Positions 15,192 to 23,885 of a stretch of DNA of 64,000 nt are shown here, in pieces. The DNA is from JBJMHZ01 sp045807125. GTDB taxonomy: Bacteria > Actinomycetota > Actinomycetes > JAWWOL01. The notes beneath the pieces are model-generated. The model had not been told where the DNA came from, ran no database searches, and saw nothing but the letters and a program-made list of their open reading frames with translations. Position numbers and translations under genes: made by a program. Position 1 is the stretch's first letter. Each line of letters opens with the position of its first letter. The stretch is taken from NCBI GenBank assembly GCA_045807125.1, contig JBJMHZ010000009.1, positions 124,001 through 188,000 on the forward strand. Direction: 5' to 3'.

Positions 15192-16424
15192 ATGAGCGGC
15201 CTGCTCGCCGGGGAGCGCGCCGCCGCCCGCGAGCGGAGCGCGGCCGGCGCACGGGCCGGGTTCTGGCTGGTCGCCCTCGCCTTCGCCGTCACGATGGCGT
15301 TCTCGGCGATCCCGACGCCGCTCTACGTGCTGTACCAGGAGCGGGACGGCTTCGGGCCCGCGGTCGTGACCGTGGTCTTCGCCGTGTACGCCGTCGGGGT
15401 GATCGCCAGCCTGTTCCTCGTCGGGCACCTCTCCGACCGGCTCGGGCGGCGGCGCGTGCTGCTGCCCGGCATCGCGGCGGCGATGGCGTCGGGCGCCGTC
15501 TTCCTCGCCTGGCCGTCGGTGCCCGGCCTGCTCGTGGGCCGTTTGATCTGCGGCGTCGCGGTCGGCATGGTCACTGCGACGGCGACCGCCTGGCTCACCG
15601 AGCTGCACGCGCTCGTCCACCCGGGAGCCTCGACGGGGCGCGCCGAGCTCGTCGCCGTGCTCACCAACGTCGGCGGCATCGGGTTCGGCCCCCTCGTCGC
15701 CGGGCTGCTCGCGCAGTACGCGCCCGACCCGCTGCACCTGCCGTACTGGACGTGGGAGGGCCTCCTGCTGGTCGCGCTGCTGGCCGTGCGGGTGGCGCCG
15801 GAGACCGTGTCGCCGCCACCGGAGCGCCCGGCCTACCGCCCGCAGCGGGTGTCGGTGCCGGCCGGTGCGCGCGGGCAGTTCGTCGCGGCGGGCGCGACCG
15901 GGATCGTGTCGTTCGCGGTGCTCGGGCTGTTCACCTCGCTGGCGCCCGGCTTCCTCGCCGGCACGCTGCACCACCGCTCGCACGCGCTCGCGGGCGCGGT
16001 GACGTTCCTCGTGTTCGCGGCGACCGGCGCGGGGCAGCTGCTGCTCGCCCCGGCTCCACCGCGCCGGCAGCTCGTCGCCGGGATCGGCGGGCTCGCCGGC
16101 GGCATCGTCCTCGTCACCGTCGCGGTCTGGCTGCCGAGCCTCGCGCTGCTCCTCGCGGGCGGCGCGGTCACCGGCATCGGGGCCGGCGGCGCGTTCAGGG
16201 CCGCCGTGTCGACGGTCATCGGCATCGCGCCGGCGCAGACGCGGGGCGAGGCGCTCGCCGGGCTGTTCCTCGCCAGCTACGTCGGCCTCGCGGTGCCGGT
16301 GGTGGGCCTCGGCATCGCCACCCAGGCGCTCTCGCTGAAGGACGCGCTGCTCGGCTTCGCCGCCGTGCTGCTCGCGCTGCTGGCGGTGGTCGCCAAGCTG
16401 CTGCTCGGGCCTGGGCGCACCTGA
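15192..16424 (+). CDS. MFS transporter, 12-helix
   Basis: 410 residues with twelve predicted membrane helices. The MFS loop 2-3 motif is GHLSDRLGRRRVLLPG, and the fifth-helix region reads LTNVGGIGFGPLVAGLL, as in drug:H+ antiporters. RBS GCGGGAGCC precedes the ATG by about five bases. It likely exports small molecules; the substrate is unknown. It converges on the DUF2087 gene with a 15-bp gap. Confidence 0.83.
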   Translation: MSGLLAGERAAARERSAAGARAGFWLVALAFAVTMAFSAIPTPLYVLYQERDGFGPAVVTVVFAVYAVGVIASLFLVGHLSDRLGRRRVLLPGIAAAMASGAVFLAWPSVPGLLVGRLICGVAVGMVTATATAWLTELHALVHPGASTGRAELVAVLTNVGGIGFGPLVAGLLAQYAPDPLHLPYWTWEGLLLVALLAVRVAPETVSPPPERPAYRPQRVSVPAGARGQFVAAGATGIVSFAVLGLFTSLAPGFLAGTLHHRSHALAGAVTFLVFAATGAGQLLLAPAPPRRQLVAGIGGLAGGIVLVTVAVWLPSLALLLAGGAVTGIGAGGAFRAAVSTVIGIAPAQTRGEALAGLFLASYVGLAVPVVGLGIATQALSLKDALLGFAAVLLALLAVVAKLLLGPGRT

Positions 16425-16439
16425 ACGCGCGCCAGCCGG

Positions 16440-17024
16440 TCAGATCTCGACGGTGCCGCCGGTGCGCCAGTACTCGCCGGCCTCGCGGGAGAGCATCTCC
16501 TCGTCGACCAGGTAGCGGCGCAGCGCCGCCACGTCGTCGTGGAACGCGCGCAGCATCCCGTTGACCTCGCGCTCGGGGTAGCGCACGCCGGGCTCGAAGA
16601 TCCGTACGACGTGGTCGAGCACGATGCGCCGCTTGCCGCGGTGCGCCGGGATCGAGGTGAGCCGCCCGTCGCGCATGAACGAGCGCAGCACGGCAGCCGC
16701 CTCCCGGTCGGCGGTGCCGTAGTCGTCGTCCCGCTCGGCCGGTGCGGCCGCGCGGGCGACCTCCTTCAGCGCGTCGACGTGCAGCAGGTAGCCGTCCTTG
16801 CCCGACGAGACGAGCCCGCCGCTCTCGAGACGGGTCAGCGCGCGCATCGCCGCCTTGATCGGCAGGCCGGCCCGGTCGGCGATCTCGCCGGCCTCGCTGG
16901 CGCCGAGCGCGAGCGCCGCGACGACGCGCAGCCGGTCCGGCTCGGCGAGCAGTCCCAGCAGCTCGCCGGCGCGGGCGAGCGCGCCGGCGCGGTCCACCTC
17001 GGCGGCATCGGCAGCATCGGTCAC
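16440..17024 (-). CDS. Winged-helix DUF2087 regulator
   Basis: 194 residues. The N-terminal ArsR-like winged helix (about 15-85) reads LLGLLAEPDRLRVVAALALG, then ALTRLESGGLVSS. The C-terminal DUF2087 domain (about 110-190) has SFMRDGRLTSIPAHRGKRR, RYPEREVNGML and DDVAALRRYLVDEEML. DUF2087 proteins are presumed transcription regulators. The GTG start lies seven bases after a TACGGT box on the same strand (17037-17032), a leaderless layout. It is divergent from the RNB gene. Confidence 0.82.
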   Translation of the reverse strand: MTDAADAAEVDRAGALARAGELLGLLAEPDRLRVVAALALGASEAGEIADRAGLPIKAAMRALTRLESGGLVSSGKDGYLLHVDALKEVARAAAPAERDDDYGTADREAAAVLRSFMRDGRLTSIPAHRGKRRIVLDHVVRIFEPGVRYPEREVNGMLRAFHDDVAALRRYLVDEEMLSREAGEYWRTGGTVEI

Positions 17025-17031
17025 GCGAACG

Positions 17032-17079
17032 ACCGTACCCGGCGCTCCCGGGCGCGGGAGCCGGCGCCGCCGGTAAGGT
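17032..17079. promoter_or_regulatory. Divergent -10 boxes for leaderless DUF2087 and RNB mRNAs
   Basis: Leftward TACGGT (17037-17032) ends seven bases before GTG 17024. Rightward TAAGGT (17074-17079) ends seven bases before ATG 17087. Neither gene has a Shine-Dalgarno sequence. Confidence 0.55.
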
Positions 17080-17086
17080 TCCGCCC

Positions 17087-18553
17087 ATGCCGCTGCCCAC
17101 CCGACCGATGCTCGCCGCGACGTCGCCGGCCGCCTCGGCCCGGCTGGCGGAGGGCTTCGCCGCGATCCGCACCGAGCTCGGCGTGCCGACCGGCTTCCCG
17201 GCCGACGCGCTGGCCGAGGCAGAGGCCGCGGCGGCGGCGAGCGGGGACGGGCGCGCGGGCTGGCGCGGGGACGGGCGCACCGACGCGACCGGCATCGGCT
17301 TCGTCACCATCGACCCGCCGGGCAGCGTCGACCTCGACCAGGCGCTGCACGTCGAGCGGCGCACCGGCCAGCCGGGCTACCGGGTGCGGTACGCCATCGC
17401 CGACGTGGCGGCGTTCGTCGCGCCGGGCAGCGGGCTCGACCGCGAGTCGCACGCCCGCGGGGAGACGCTCTACAGCCCCGACCAGCGGACGCCGCTCTAC
17501 CCGCCGCAGCTGTCCGAGGGCGCCGCGAGCCTGCTGCCGGACGGCCCGCGCCCGGCGCTGCTGTGGACGATCGACCTCGACGGCGACGGCGAGGTGGACG
17601 GCGTCGACGTGCGCCGGGCGGTGGTGCGCAGCCGGGCGCAGCTCGACTACCCGTCGGTGCAGCGCGACCTCGACGCGGGCACCGCGCCCGAGCCGCTCGC
17701 CCTGCTCGCGGAGGTCGGCCGGCTGCGGCAGGCCCGCGAGCGCGACCGCGGCGGCGTCAGCCTGCCGGTCCCCCAGCAGGAGGTGGACGGCGACGAGCAG
17801 TCGGGGTGGCGGCTCGTCTACCGCGCCCCGCTGCCGGTCGAGGACTGGAACGCCCAGATCTCGCTGCTCACCGGCATGTGCGCGGCCCGCATCATGCTCG
17901 ACGGCGGGCTGGGGCTGCTGCGCACGCTGCCGCCGCCGGACCCGGAGCGGGTGGAGTCGCTGCGCCGCTCCGCGCTCGCGCTCGGCATCGACTGGCCGCA
18001 GGGCCGCCCGTACGCCGACGTGGTCCGCTCCCTCGACCCGCGCGAGCCCGCCGCGGCGGCGCTGCTGTCGCTCACCACCACCCTGCTGCGCGGCGCCGGG
18101 TACGCGGCCTTCGACGGTGCGCCGCCGGCGGCCGCGGTGCACAGTGCGGTCGCCGCGCCGTACGCCCACGCGACGGCGCCGCTGCGCCGCCTCGCCGACC
18201 GCTACGTCGGCGAGGCCTGCCTCGCCCTGCACGCCGGTGCGCCGGTCCCCGCATGGGCGCGGGAGACGCTGCCGGCCCTGCCGGCGCAGATGGCGGCGGC
18301 CGACGCCAGGTCCCACCGGCTGGACCGGGCGGCCGTCGACCTCGCCGAGGCGGTCGTCCTCCAGCCCTACGTGGGGCGCGACTTCCCGGCCGTGGTGGTC
18401 GAGGCCGACCACCACGGCGGCATCGTCCAGCTGCGCGACCCGGCGGTGCGGGGGCGCTGCCGCGGCGACGCGCTGCCGCTAGGGCAGGAGGTGCGGGCGC
18501 GGCTGGTCAGCGCCGACCCGGCGCAGCGACGCGTGGAGTTCGCCACCGGCTGA
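17087..18553 (+). CDS. RNB-domain ribonuclease (RNase II/R superfamily)
   Basis: A 488-residue protein consisting mostly of the RNB catalytic domain. The active-site lead is FVTIDPPGSVDLDQALHVE, followed by VRYAIADVAAFV and, later, YAHATAPLRRLADRY. In classic RNase R the block ends DxDDA; here the last Asp is Gln (DLDQA), so one of four acidic metal ligands is changed. Cold-shock N-terminal domains are absent; a short S1-like tail may be present. Predicted 3'-5' exoribonuclease. Leaderless start at ATG 17087. Confidence 0.85.
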   Translation: MPLPTRPMLAATSPAASARLAEGFAAIRTELGVPTGFPADALAEAEAAAAASGDGRAGWRGDGRTDATGIGFVTIDPPGSVDLDQALHVERRTGQPGYRVRYAIADVAAFVAPGSGLDRESHARGETLYSPDQRTPLYPPQLSEGAASLLPDGPRPALLWTIDLDGDGEVDGVDVRRAVVRSRAQLDYPSVQRDLDAGTAPEPLALLAEVGRLRQARERDRGGVSLPVPQQEVDGDEQSGWRLVYRAPLPVEDWNAQISLLTGMCAARIMLDGGLGLLRTLPPPDPERVESLRRSALALGIDWPQGRPYADVVRSLDPREPAAAALLSLTTTLLRGAGYAAFDGAPPAAAVHSAVAAPYAHATAPLRRLADRYVGEACLALHAGAPVPAWARETLPALPAQMAAADARSHRLDRAAVDLAEAVVLQPYVGRDFPAVVVEADHHGGIVQLRDPAVRGRCRGDALPLGQEVRARLVSADPAQRRVEFATG

Positions 18554-19307
18554 GCCGCCTGCTGAACCGATCGGTCAGCCACGGCGCCGCGGCGAGGGCG
18601 GCGGCGTCGAAGAAGCCGTAGCCGCCGGCGGCCCCGGACGGCGGGTTGCCGATGGCCACGATGCCGGTGAAGTCGTGCGGCTGCCAGGTCCACGACCCGA
18701 GCGAGGTGCCGAGCAGCTCGAGGTAGGTCACGATCACGAAGGCGCCGACGAACACGGTCGGCACCCGGCCACGCAGGCAGAACAGCGCGAGGCAGCCGAA
18801 CCAGAACGCCCCGAGCGCGTCGAGGCGCGGGGCCAGCGTGAGGCCCCACAGGGCGTACCCCCCGCCGGCCACGAGCGTCGCCGCGACCAGCGCGCGCGCC
18901 CGCTCGCGGGCGAACCGGCTGCGCCCGAAGGCGAGCGCGCCGAGGTAGACGAGGCCGTGCCCAGGCGGCACGAACAGCGGGACGTTGTGCAGCCGGTAGA
19001 CGTACACGTGCAGCGCACCGGAGAACGTGTACTCGATCAGCGACGCGAACGCGACCACGACGCCGACCTGCGCCCGCACCCGGCCGGTCTCCCGCGCCAG
19101 CAGCCCGGCGAGCACCAGCCAGGTGCCCAGGCCGAGCAGGCGCTGGCCGGTGATCCCCGCACCGCGGTCGAGCAGCAGCACCCCACCGACCCAGGCGATC
19201 ACGGTCGCCGTGACGGCGAGGTCGCCACGGTTGCGCCGCACGGGCGCGGGAACCGCCGGCACGGCTCGGACGTTGACCGGAGCGCCGGCCGGAGCAGTCG
19301 CCGTCAC
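18507..19307 (-). CDS. Integral membrane protein of unknown function
   Basis: 266 residues with about seven hydrophobic helices, including AVTATVIAWVGGVLLLDRGA, RLLGLGTWLVLAGLLARE and ALGAFWFGCLALFCL. Conserved-looking polar spots (YTFSGALHVYVYRLHNVP and WTWQPHDFTGI) suggest an enzyme or carrier rather than a channel, but I do not recognise the family. The GTG at 19307 is seven bases after TATCGT, the usual leaderless spacing here. Its 3' end overlaps 47 bases of the convergent RNB gene. Confidence 0.6.
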   Translation of the reverse strand: MTATAPAGAPVNVRAVPAVPAPVRRNRGDLAVTATVIAWVGGVLLLDRGAGITGQRLLGLGTWLVLAGLLARETGRVRAQVGVVVAFASLIEYTFSGALHVYVYRLHNVPLFVPPGHGLVYLGALAFGRSRFARERARALVAATLVAGGGYALWGLTLAPRLDALGAFWFGCLALFCLRGRVPTVFVGAFVIVTYLELLGTSLGSWTWQPHDFTGIVAIGNPPSGAAGGYGFFDAAALAAAPWLTDRFSRRLSRWRTPRVAAPGRR

Positions 19308-19314
19308 CACCCGA

Positions 19315-19320
19315 ACGATA
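19315..19320 (-). promoter_or_regulatory. -10 box for leaderless membrane-protein mRNA
   Basis: TATCGT (read leftwards, 19320-19315) ends seven bases before the GTG at 19307. No RBS is present, so it decides the start. Confidence 0.5.
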
Positions 19321-19393
19321 GCCACCTGACCCGTCGCCCACCCGCCCGAGCCGCAACTGCTCGTGCCGCACCGAGACAGGACGTGAGAGAGCG

Positions 19394-20557
19394 CTGTCGC
19401 CACGTCATCGGGAGCGCGAGAAGGCCCGCCAGGAGGCGCAGGCACCGCGGCGGTGGTCGCTGCGCCGGCGGATCCTCGTCTGGACCGGCGCGACGCTCGC
19501 CGTCGTGATCATCGCGGCGACCGCGACGGCGGTCGCGTACTACCGGCACTTCGACGGCCAGCTCACCCGCGTGCACGGGGTGATCTCGGACGGCGGCACG
19601 TCGGAGCTGAAGCGCGCCGACGGCTCGTCGGCCCCGCTGCCGGCCCCGGCGGCCAACTACCTGATCGTCGGCACCGACTCGCGGACCGGCGCCAACAGCC
19701 AGCTCCCGCACACCGGGGGCGCCGCGTGCCAGTGCGCCGACACGATCATCCTGGTGCACCTCCCCAAGGGCCACGCGAAGGCGATCCTCGTCTCGATCCC
19801 CCGCGACTCGTGGGTGACCATCCCGGCGCACGTGACGAGCGACGGCCGGCACGTGCCGGCCGAGAGCGCGAAGGCCAACGCCGCCCTGTCGTTCGGCGGC
19901 CCGGCCCTCATGGTGCGCACCGTCGAGGGGCTCACCGGCTTGCACGTCGACCACTACGTGCAGGTCCAGTTCGCCGGCTTCGTGGACATGGTCGACGCCG
20001 TCCACGGCATCGACGTGTGCCTCAGCGCACCGACCCGCGACCCGCACACCGGCATCGACCTGTCGGCCGGCGTGCACCACCTCGACGGCGCGCACGCCCT
20101 GGAGTACGTCCGGCAGCGCCACGGCCTGCCCCAGGGCGACCTCGACCGGATCAAGCGCCAGCAGGCCGTCATCAAGCAGATGGTCGACAAGGTGCTGCAC
20201 GCCGGCGTGCTGCTGCACCCCGGGCAGCTCACCCGCTTCCTCGACATCGTGACCAGGTCGGTGACGGTCGACGACGGGTTGTCCTTCAACGACATGCGCA
20301 ACCTCGCCGAGACGCTGTCCAGGCTCGACCGCGCCCACGTGCAGTTCGCCACGACGCCGGTCGCCGACGAGGGCGGCGTGCGCGACGGGCAGAGCGTCGT
20401 GCTGCTCGATCAGCCCGCGGTCGACCAGATGTTCAACGCCGTCGCGAGGGGCTCGCTGCCGGAGCACCAGAAGGCACCGGGCAGCGGATCGTCCTCGCCG
20501 AGGGCGTCTGCCTCGCCGCCGACGGTGGCGCGGTCGGGCGTCACCTGCCTGCGCTGA
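19394..20557 (+). CDS. LytR-CpsA-Psr (LCP) family cell-wall glycopolymer transferase
   Basis: The LCP catalytic domain is clear: LIVGTDSRTG, CADTIILVHLP, AILVSIPRDSWVTIP (Arg/Asp), the HHLDGAHALEYVRQRHG block and DLDRIKRQQAVIKQM. These enzymes move polyprenyl-linked glycopolymers to peptidoglycan outside the cell. A basic cytoplasmic stretch and one membrane helix (RILVWTGATLAVVII) precede it, but no ATG/GTG/TTG starts in frame before GTG 19505, which would cut the helix. I therefore take CTG 19394 (AGAGAG just before). Alternatively, an upstream frameshift or the shorter GTG start applies. The stop overlaps the convergent lipoprotein gene by 17 bp. Confidence 0.78.
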   Translation: MSPRHREREKARQEAQAPRRWSLRRRILVWTGATLAVVIIAATATAVAYYRHFDGQLTRVHGVISDGGTSELKRADGSSAPLPAPAANYLIVGTDSRTGANSQLPHTGGAACQCADTIILVHLPKGHAKAILVSIPRDSWVTIPAHVTSDGRHVPAESAKANAALSFGGPALMVRTVEGLTGLHVDHYVQVQFAGFVDMVDAVHGIDVCLSAPTRDPHTGIDLSAGVHHLDGAHALEYVRQRHGLPQGDLDRIKRQQAVIKQMVDKVLHAGVLLHPGQLTRFLDIVTRSVTVDDGLSFNDMRNLAETLSRLDRAHVQFATTPVADEGGVRDGQSVVLLDQPAVDQMFNAVARGSLPEHQKAPGSGSSSPRASASPPTVARSGVTCLR

Positions 20558-21743
20558 GCCGCATGGCGGCGTCGAACCGCATCAGCAGCGAGCGCGGCGG
20601 CGCGAGATCGACCCCGTCCGGGTTGTCGAGGTAGCCGGGCGCGCGCCCGGGACGGCCGGTGACGCCGTACTGCCAGACGATGCGATCGGTGCGCGGGTCG
20701 ATGACGATGACGCGGTGGTTGGCGTCGTCGTTGGCGAGCACGTCGCCGCCCGGCAGCGGGAGCGCGAGCGACGGCTTGTCGAGGGCGTCCTTGCCGGTGG
20801 GCGCGAACCGCCACAGCGCCTTGCCGTGCCGGTCGAAGACGACGATCTGTCCCGGGTGCCAGTAGTCGACCGTCAGGTAGCGCCCTGGCCGGATCTCGTT
20901 GGTGTCGGACGGGTAGTGCACGCCAGGCGGGTGGGTGGTGAAGCCGACCCGGCCGCCGAGCGAGAGCTCGTCCACCCAGTCGTGGTGGATCTCGGTGATC
21001 AGGAAGTGCCCGTTGCTCATCGGGAACGCGCCGTTGGGGAAGCCGAGCTCGTGCGGCGGCGCATGCTCGCAGATGCCGTTGCCGAAGGCCTTCGACGGCC
21101 GGTGCGCCGCCTTCGCGACGAGCAGCAGCCGGCAGTTCTTGATGTCGGGGATCCACAGCCGGCCATCCGGCAGGACCATCGCGTCGTCGGGGTTCCACAG
21201 CCGGTTGGGGCCCGAGCCGTGGACGCCCGGCTTGCCGTACCGGTAGACGATGCGGTGGCGCGCCACGTCGATGAGAGTGACGACGAAGTCGTCCTCCTGC
21301 GTCGCGATGATGTCGCGGCCGTCGTTCGCGAAGAACGCGTCGTCCGGGATCCGGAACGTCTGGCCGGGCGCCAGGTCGCCAGGGCGGGGGAACTCCCAGC
21401 GGATCCGCCCCTGCGGATCGACCACGAGCAGCCGGTCGTTCAGCTTGTCGGCGATGAGGATCGGCCCCGGCAGCACGGACGGGTCCGAGCCCGGCCGCAG
21501 GTGCGGGGCGGACAGGATCGGCTCGAACGGCCCTGGCGCGTGGCTCGGCGGCGGGCTGGTCGTGGCGCTGGCCGTCGGTCGGCCGGGCGTCGCCGACCGG
21601 TCCCCGGGAGTCGCCGAGGATGACGACGGGCGCGCGGAGCCCCCGGTCGGCTGGGCCGAATCGGTCCCGCCGCTCGCGCTGCAACCCGCGAGGAGGACAG
21701 CGGCGGACAGGGCCGCCGCTGCCAGCGCGCGGGAGCGCCGCAT
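20541..21743 (-). CDS. Lipoprotein with beta-propeller (arylsulfotransferase/PQQ-like)
   Basis: 400 residues. A lipoprotein signal (MRRSRALAAAALSAAVLLAG, cleavage at Cys22) is followed by a 50-residue Ser/Thr/Pro linker and a propeller of repeated strands such as LIADKLNDRLLVVDPQGR, FRIPDDAFFANDGRDIIATQ and HRVIVIDPRTDRIVWQYG. This pattern is shared with Arylsulfotran_2 and PQQ-like propellers; no catalytic histidine set is evident. Anchored outside the membrane. The ATG shares a base with the stop of the esterase gene (TGATG), so it is the last gene of a coupled operon with the esterase, the oxidoreductase-like and acyltransferase-like genes. Confidence 0.72.
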   Translation of the reverse strand: MRRSRALAAAALSAAVLLAGCSASGGTDSAQPTGGSARPSSSSATPGDRSATPGRPTASATTSPPPSHAPGPFEPILSAPHLRPGSDPSVLPGPILIADKLNDRLLVVDPQGRIRWEFPRPGDLAPGQTFRIPDDAFFANDGRDIIATQEDDFVVTLIDVARHRIVYRYGKPGVHGSGPNRLWNPDDAMVLPDGRLWIPDIKNCRLLLVAKAAHRPSKAFGNGICEHAPPHELGFPNGAFPMSNGHFLITEIHHDWVDELSLGGRVGFTTHPPGVHYPSDTNEIRPGRYLTVDYWHPGQIVVFDRHGKALWRFAPTGKDALDKPSLALPLPGGDVLANDDANHRVIVIDPRTDRIVWQYGVTGRPGRAPGYLDNPDGVDLAPPRSLLMRFDAAMRLSAGR

Positions 21744-22816
21744 CACTCCGCGAGCCGCTCGGCGAGGTAGCGGATGGCGAGCGGGTAGCGGTACTCGATC
21801 TGGCCGTGCCCCGCGTCGAAGAGCTCGAAGTGGTAGCCGCTCGCCCCGATCCCGTCGAGCGCCCGGCGGAACGCCTCGGCGCCGAGGTCGAGGAAGTACT
21901 CGTCGCTGGTGCCGGCGTCGATCCAGATCGCGCGCAGGCCCCCGAGCGCCTCGGCGTGGCCGGGGACCATCCGCACCGGATCCCAGGCCAGCCAGCGCTC
22001 CCACACCTCGTCGACGATGGCGCCGGTGGCGGTGTCGAACGGCAGCAGCACCGTGCCGTCGGGGGCGGCCGAGTAGGCGGCCGCGTAGCCGAACGGCTCG
22101 GCGAGGACCATGTCCGTCGACCTGCTGCCCGCCACCCGCGACCGGAAGTCGGCCCAGAACGCGTCGTACGACCCGTCGTAGTGGTCGCGCAGCGCCCTGG
22201 CCGCCGGCGCGAACATCGTGGGGTAGCAGACGTCGAACAGCGCGTCACCGGCGTGCGTGGCCAGGCCGCCGAACACGTCCGGGCGCAGCATCGGCGTCAC
22301 CATCGCGCCGTAGCCACCGCTCGACTTGCCGCTGATGCCGCGGTGCGCCGCGCCTGGCAGCGTCCGGTAGCGCGCGTCGACGTACGGCACGACCTCGTCG
22401 CAGAGGTAGGTGTGGTAGGGGCCGGTCGCCGGCGAGTCGAGGTACTGCGAGCCGCCGTACGAGGTCCACGCGTCGAGGAGGACGACGATGGCCGGCGGCG
22501 CGTCCCCCGCGGCGAGCATCGCGTCGAGCAACTCGGGGAACGTGGGCCGCCAGGCGATCCGGTTGCGCCACATGGGCAGCGTGCCGGTGTAGCCCTGGAT
22601 GACGTAGATCGAGGGGTACCGGCGGTCGGCGTCACGGTCGTAGCCCGGCGGGAGGTAGACCCACAGCGGGCGCCTCGCGGGGTCGCCGAGCGGGTTGTCC
22701 CGCAGCGCGGCGCTGTCGATGACCACCTCCTCGACGCGCCCGGCCCACTGGTGGCCCCACGGCGCTTCGCCCGTGCCCATCTCGGTGCCTCCCGTCCCCG
22801 CCCCCGGCGGGCTCAC
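21743..22816 (-). CDS. Esterase-family alpha/beta hydrolase (PF00756 type)
   Basis: A 357-residue esterase-D/antigen-85-like hydrolase. The fold starts with RPLWVYLPPGYDRDADRRYP. The nucleophile elbow is GISGKSSGGYGAM, and the acid (DAGTSDEYF) and histidine (FDAGHGQIEY) are in place. No signal peptide, so cytoplasmic. The GTG start at 22816 shares GTGA with the stop of the upstream gene. Substrate unknown; siderophore esterases and mycolyltransferases share this fold. Confidence 0.78.
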   Translation of the reverse strand: MSPPGAGTGGTEMGTGEAPWGHQWAGRVEEVVIDSAALRDNPLGDPARRPLWVYLPPGYDRDADRRYPSIYVIQGYTGTLPMWRNRIAWRPTFPELLDAMLAAGDAPPAIVVLLDAWTSYGGSQYLDSPATGPYHTYLCDEVVPYVDARYRTLPGAAHRGISGKSSGGYGAMVTPMLRPDVFGGLATHAGDALFDVCYPTMFAPAARALRDHYDGSYDAFWADFRSRVAGSRSTDMVLAEPFGYAAAYSAAPDGTVLLPFDTATGAIVDEVWERWLAWDPVRMVPGHAEALGGLRAIWIDAGTSDEYFLDLGAEAFRRALDGIGASGYHFELFDAGHGQIEYRYPLAIRYLAERLAE

Positions 22817-23859
22817 GCGGTCTCCACCCAGCGGGACTCGGCGGCGGACTGCCGCAGGGCCTCCCGCAGCCGGGCGACGACGAACAGGTCACGGAGCGTA
22901 CCGGGGGCTTGATGGCCGTCGGCCGCGGGCCCGGCGAGCGCGCCGTCCTCGCCCTCGTCGGCGGCGAGCGCGAGCCGGTGCGCGGTGACGAGCAGGCCGA
23001 CGTCGGCGGCCTGCGGCGCCGGCCCCACCGGCAGCCCGTCGTCGTCGGGCGGCCAGGGGACCGGCGCCACGGCGATCGGCCGCCCGTCGTCCCAGCCGAC
23101 GCGGTCCCCGGTCAGCTCGAGGCGCCCGCCGGGGAACGAGAGCCGCAGGACCGGGCCGGGCGCCCCGTCGTGCGCGACGAGGACCGTGCTGGCCCGCTCG
23201 GTGAGCACCGCCCAGCGCACCTGCGCACCACCCGGCAGCTCGCGGGCCGGGAGCGCCTGCGGAGCCGCGCAGACCGCCACGACGTCGCCGCACCACGCGG
23301 TCACCACGTCGAGCAGCTCCGCCGTGGCCACCGGGCCGGTCGGCCAGGCCCGGACGGTGATCTGCTGCGGCGCGGGCTCGCCGTCGAGCAGCCGGGTGAC
23401 GGTCGCCACCGGAACGGTCCAGCGCGCCGCGAACCCGACGGCGTGCTCGACGCCGACCTCCTCCGCGGTGTCCAGCGCGTCGCGCAGCAGCGTGCATGGC
23501 ACGTCGACTGGAGCCGGCAGCAAGGCGTGCAGCCCGGCCCGCAGGACCGACGGCAGCGCGGGCGAGCCGGCCACGAGGCACGCGGCGTCGAGGGCCGGGT
23601 CGAGCAGCAGCTCGGTCAGCTCGACGTAGTTGCGCTCGACCCCCGCGGTCCGCGCGGCCCAGAGCAGACCGTCGAAGACATCGCCGGGCAGCACGCCGGA
23701 GACGTGCCAGCCGCACGCGGTCAGCGCGGCGACGAGATCGTCATCGGGCTGGTCGGCCAGGACGGCGATCGTCGGTCGCTGCCCGGGCGGCCGCGAGCCG
23801 AGCCGCTCGCGCCGCTCCCGGCGCACCGCGTCCAGGGCCGAGGGAAGGTTGGCGTCCAC
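22813..23859 (-). CDS. Gfo/Idh/MocA-like protein with degenerate nucleotide site
   Basis: 348 residues. The layout follows Gfo/Idh/MocA oxidoreductases: an N-terminal Rossmann-like part (PTIAVLADQPDDDLVAALTA, LDAACLVAGSPALPSVLRAG), then VEHAVGFAARWTVPVATVTR and a C-terminal sheet domain (VLRLSFPGGRLELTGDRVGW). The usual GxGxxG and the EKP catalytic-lysine block are not recognisable. It may thus be a non-redox relative. It lies between the acyltransferase-like gene (26-bp gap) and the esterase (4-bp overlap). Low confidence in function, good confidence that it is a gene. Confidence 0.55.
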   Translation of the reverse strand: MDANLPSALDAVRRERRERLGSRPPGQRPTIAVLADQPDDDLVAALTACGWHVSGVLPGDVFDGLLWAARTAGVERNYVELTELLLDPALDAACLVAGSPALPSVLRAGLHALLPAPVDVPCTLLRDALDTAEEVGVEHAVGFAARWTVPVATVTRLLDGEPAPQQITVRAWPTGPVATAELLDVVTAWCGDVVAVCAAPQALPARELPGGAQVRWAVLTERASTVLVAHDGAPGPVLRLSFPGGRLELTGDRVGWDDGRPIAVAPVPWPPDDDGLPVGPAPQAADVGLLVTAHRLALAADEGEDGALAGPAADGHQAPGTLRDLFVVARLREALRQSAAESRWVETA

Positions 23860-23885
23860 GCCACCATCGTGCCCTAGCCGGCCGG

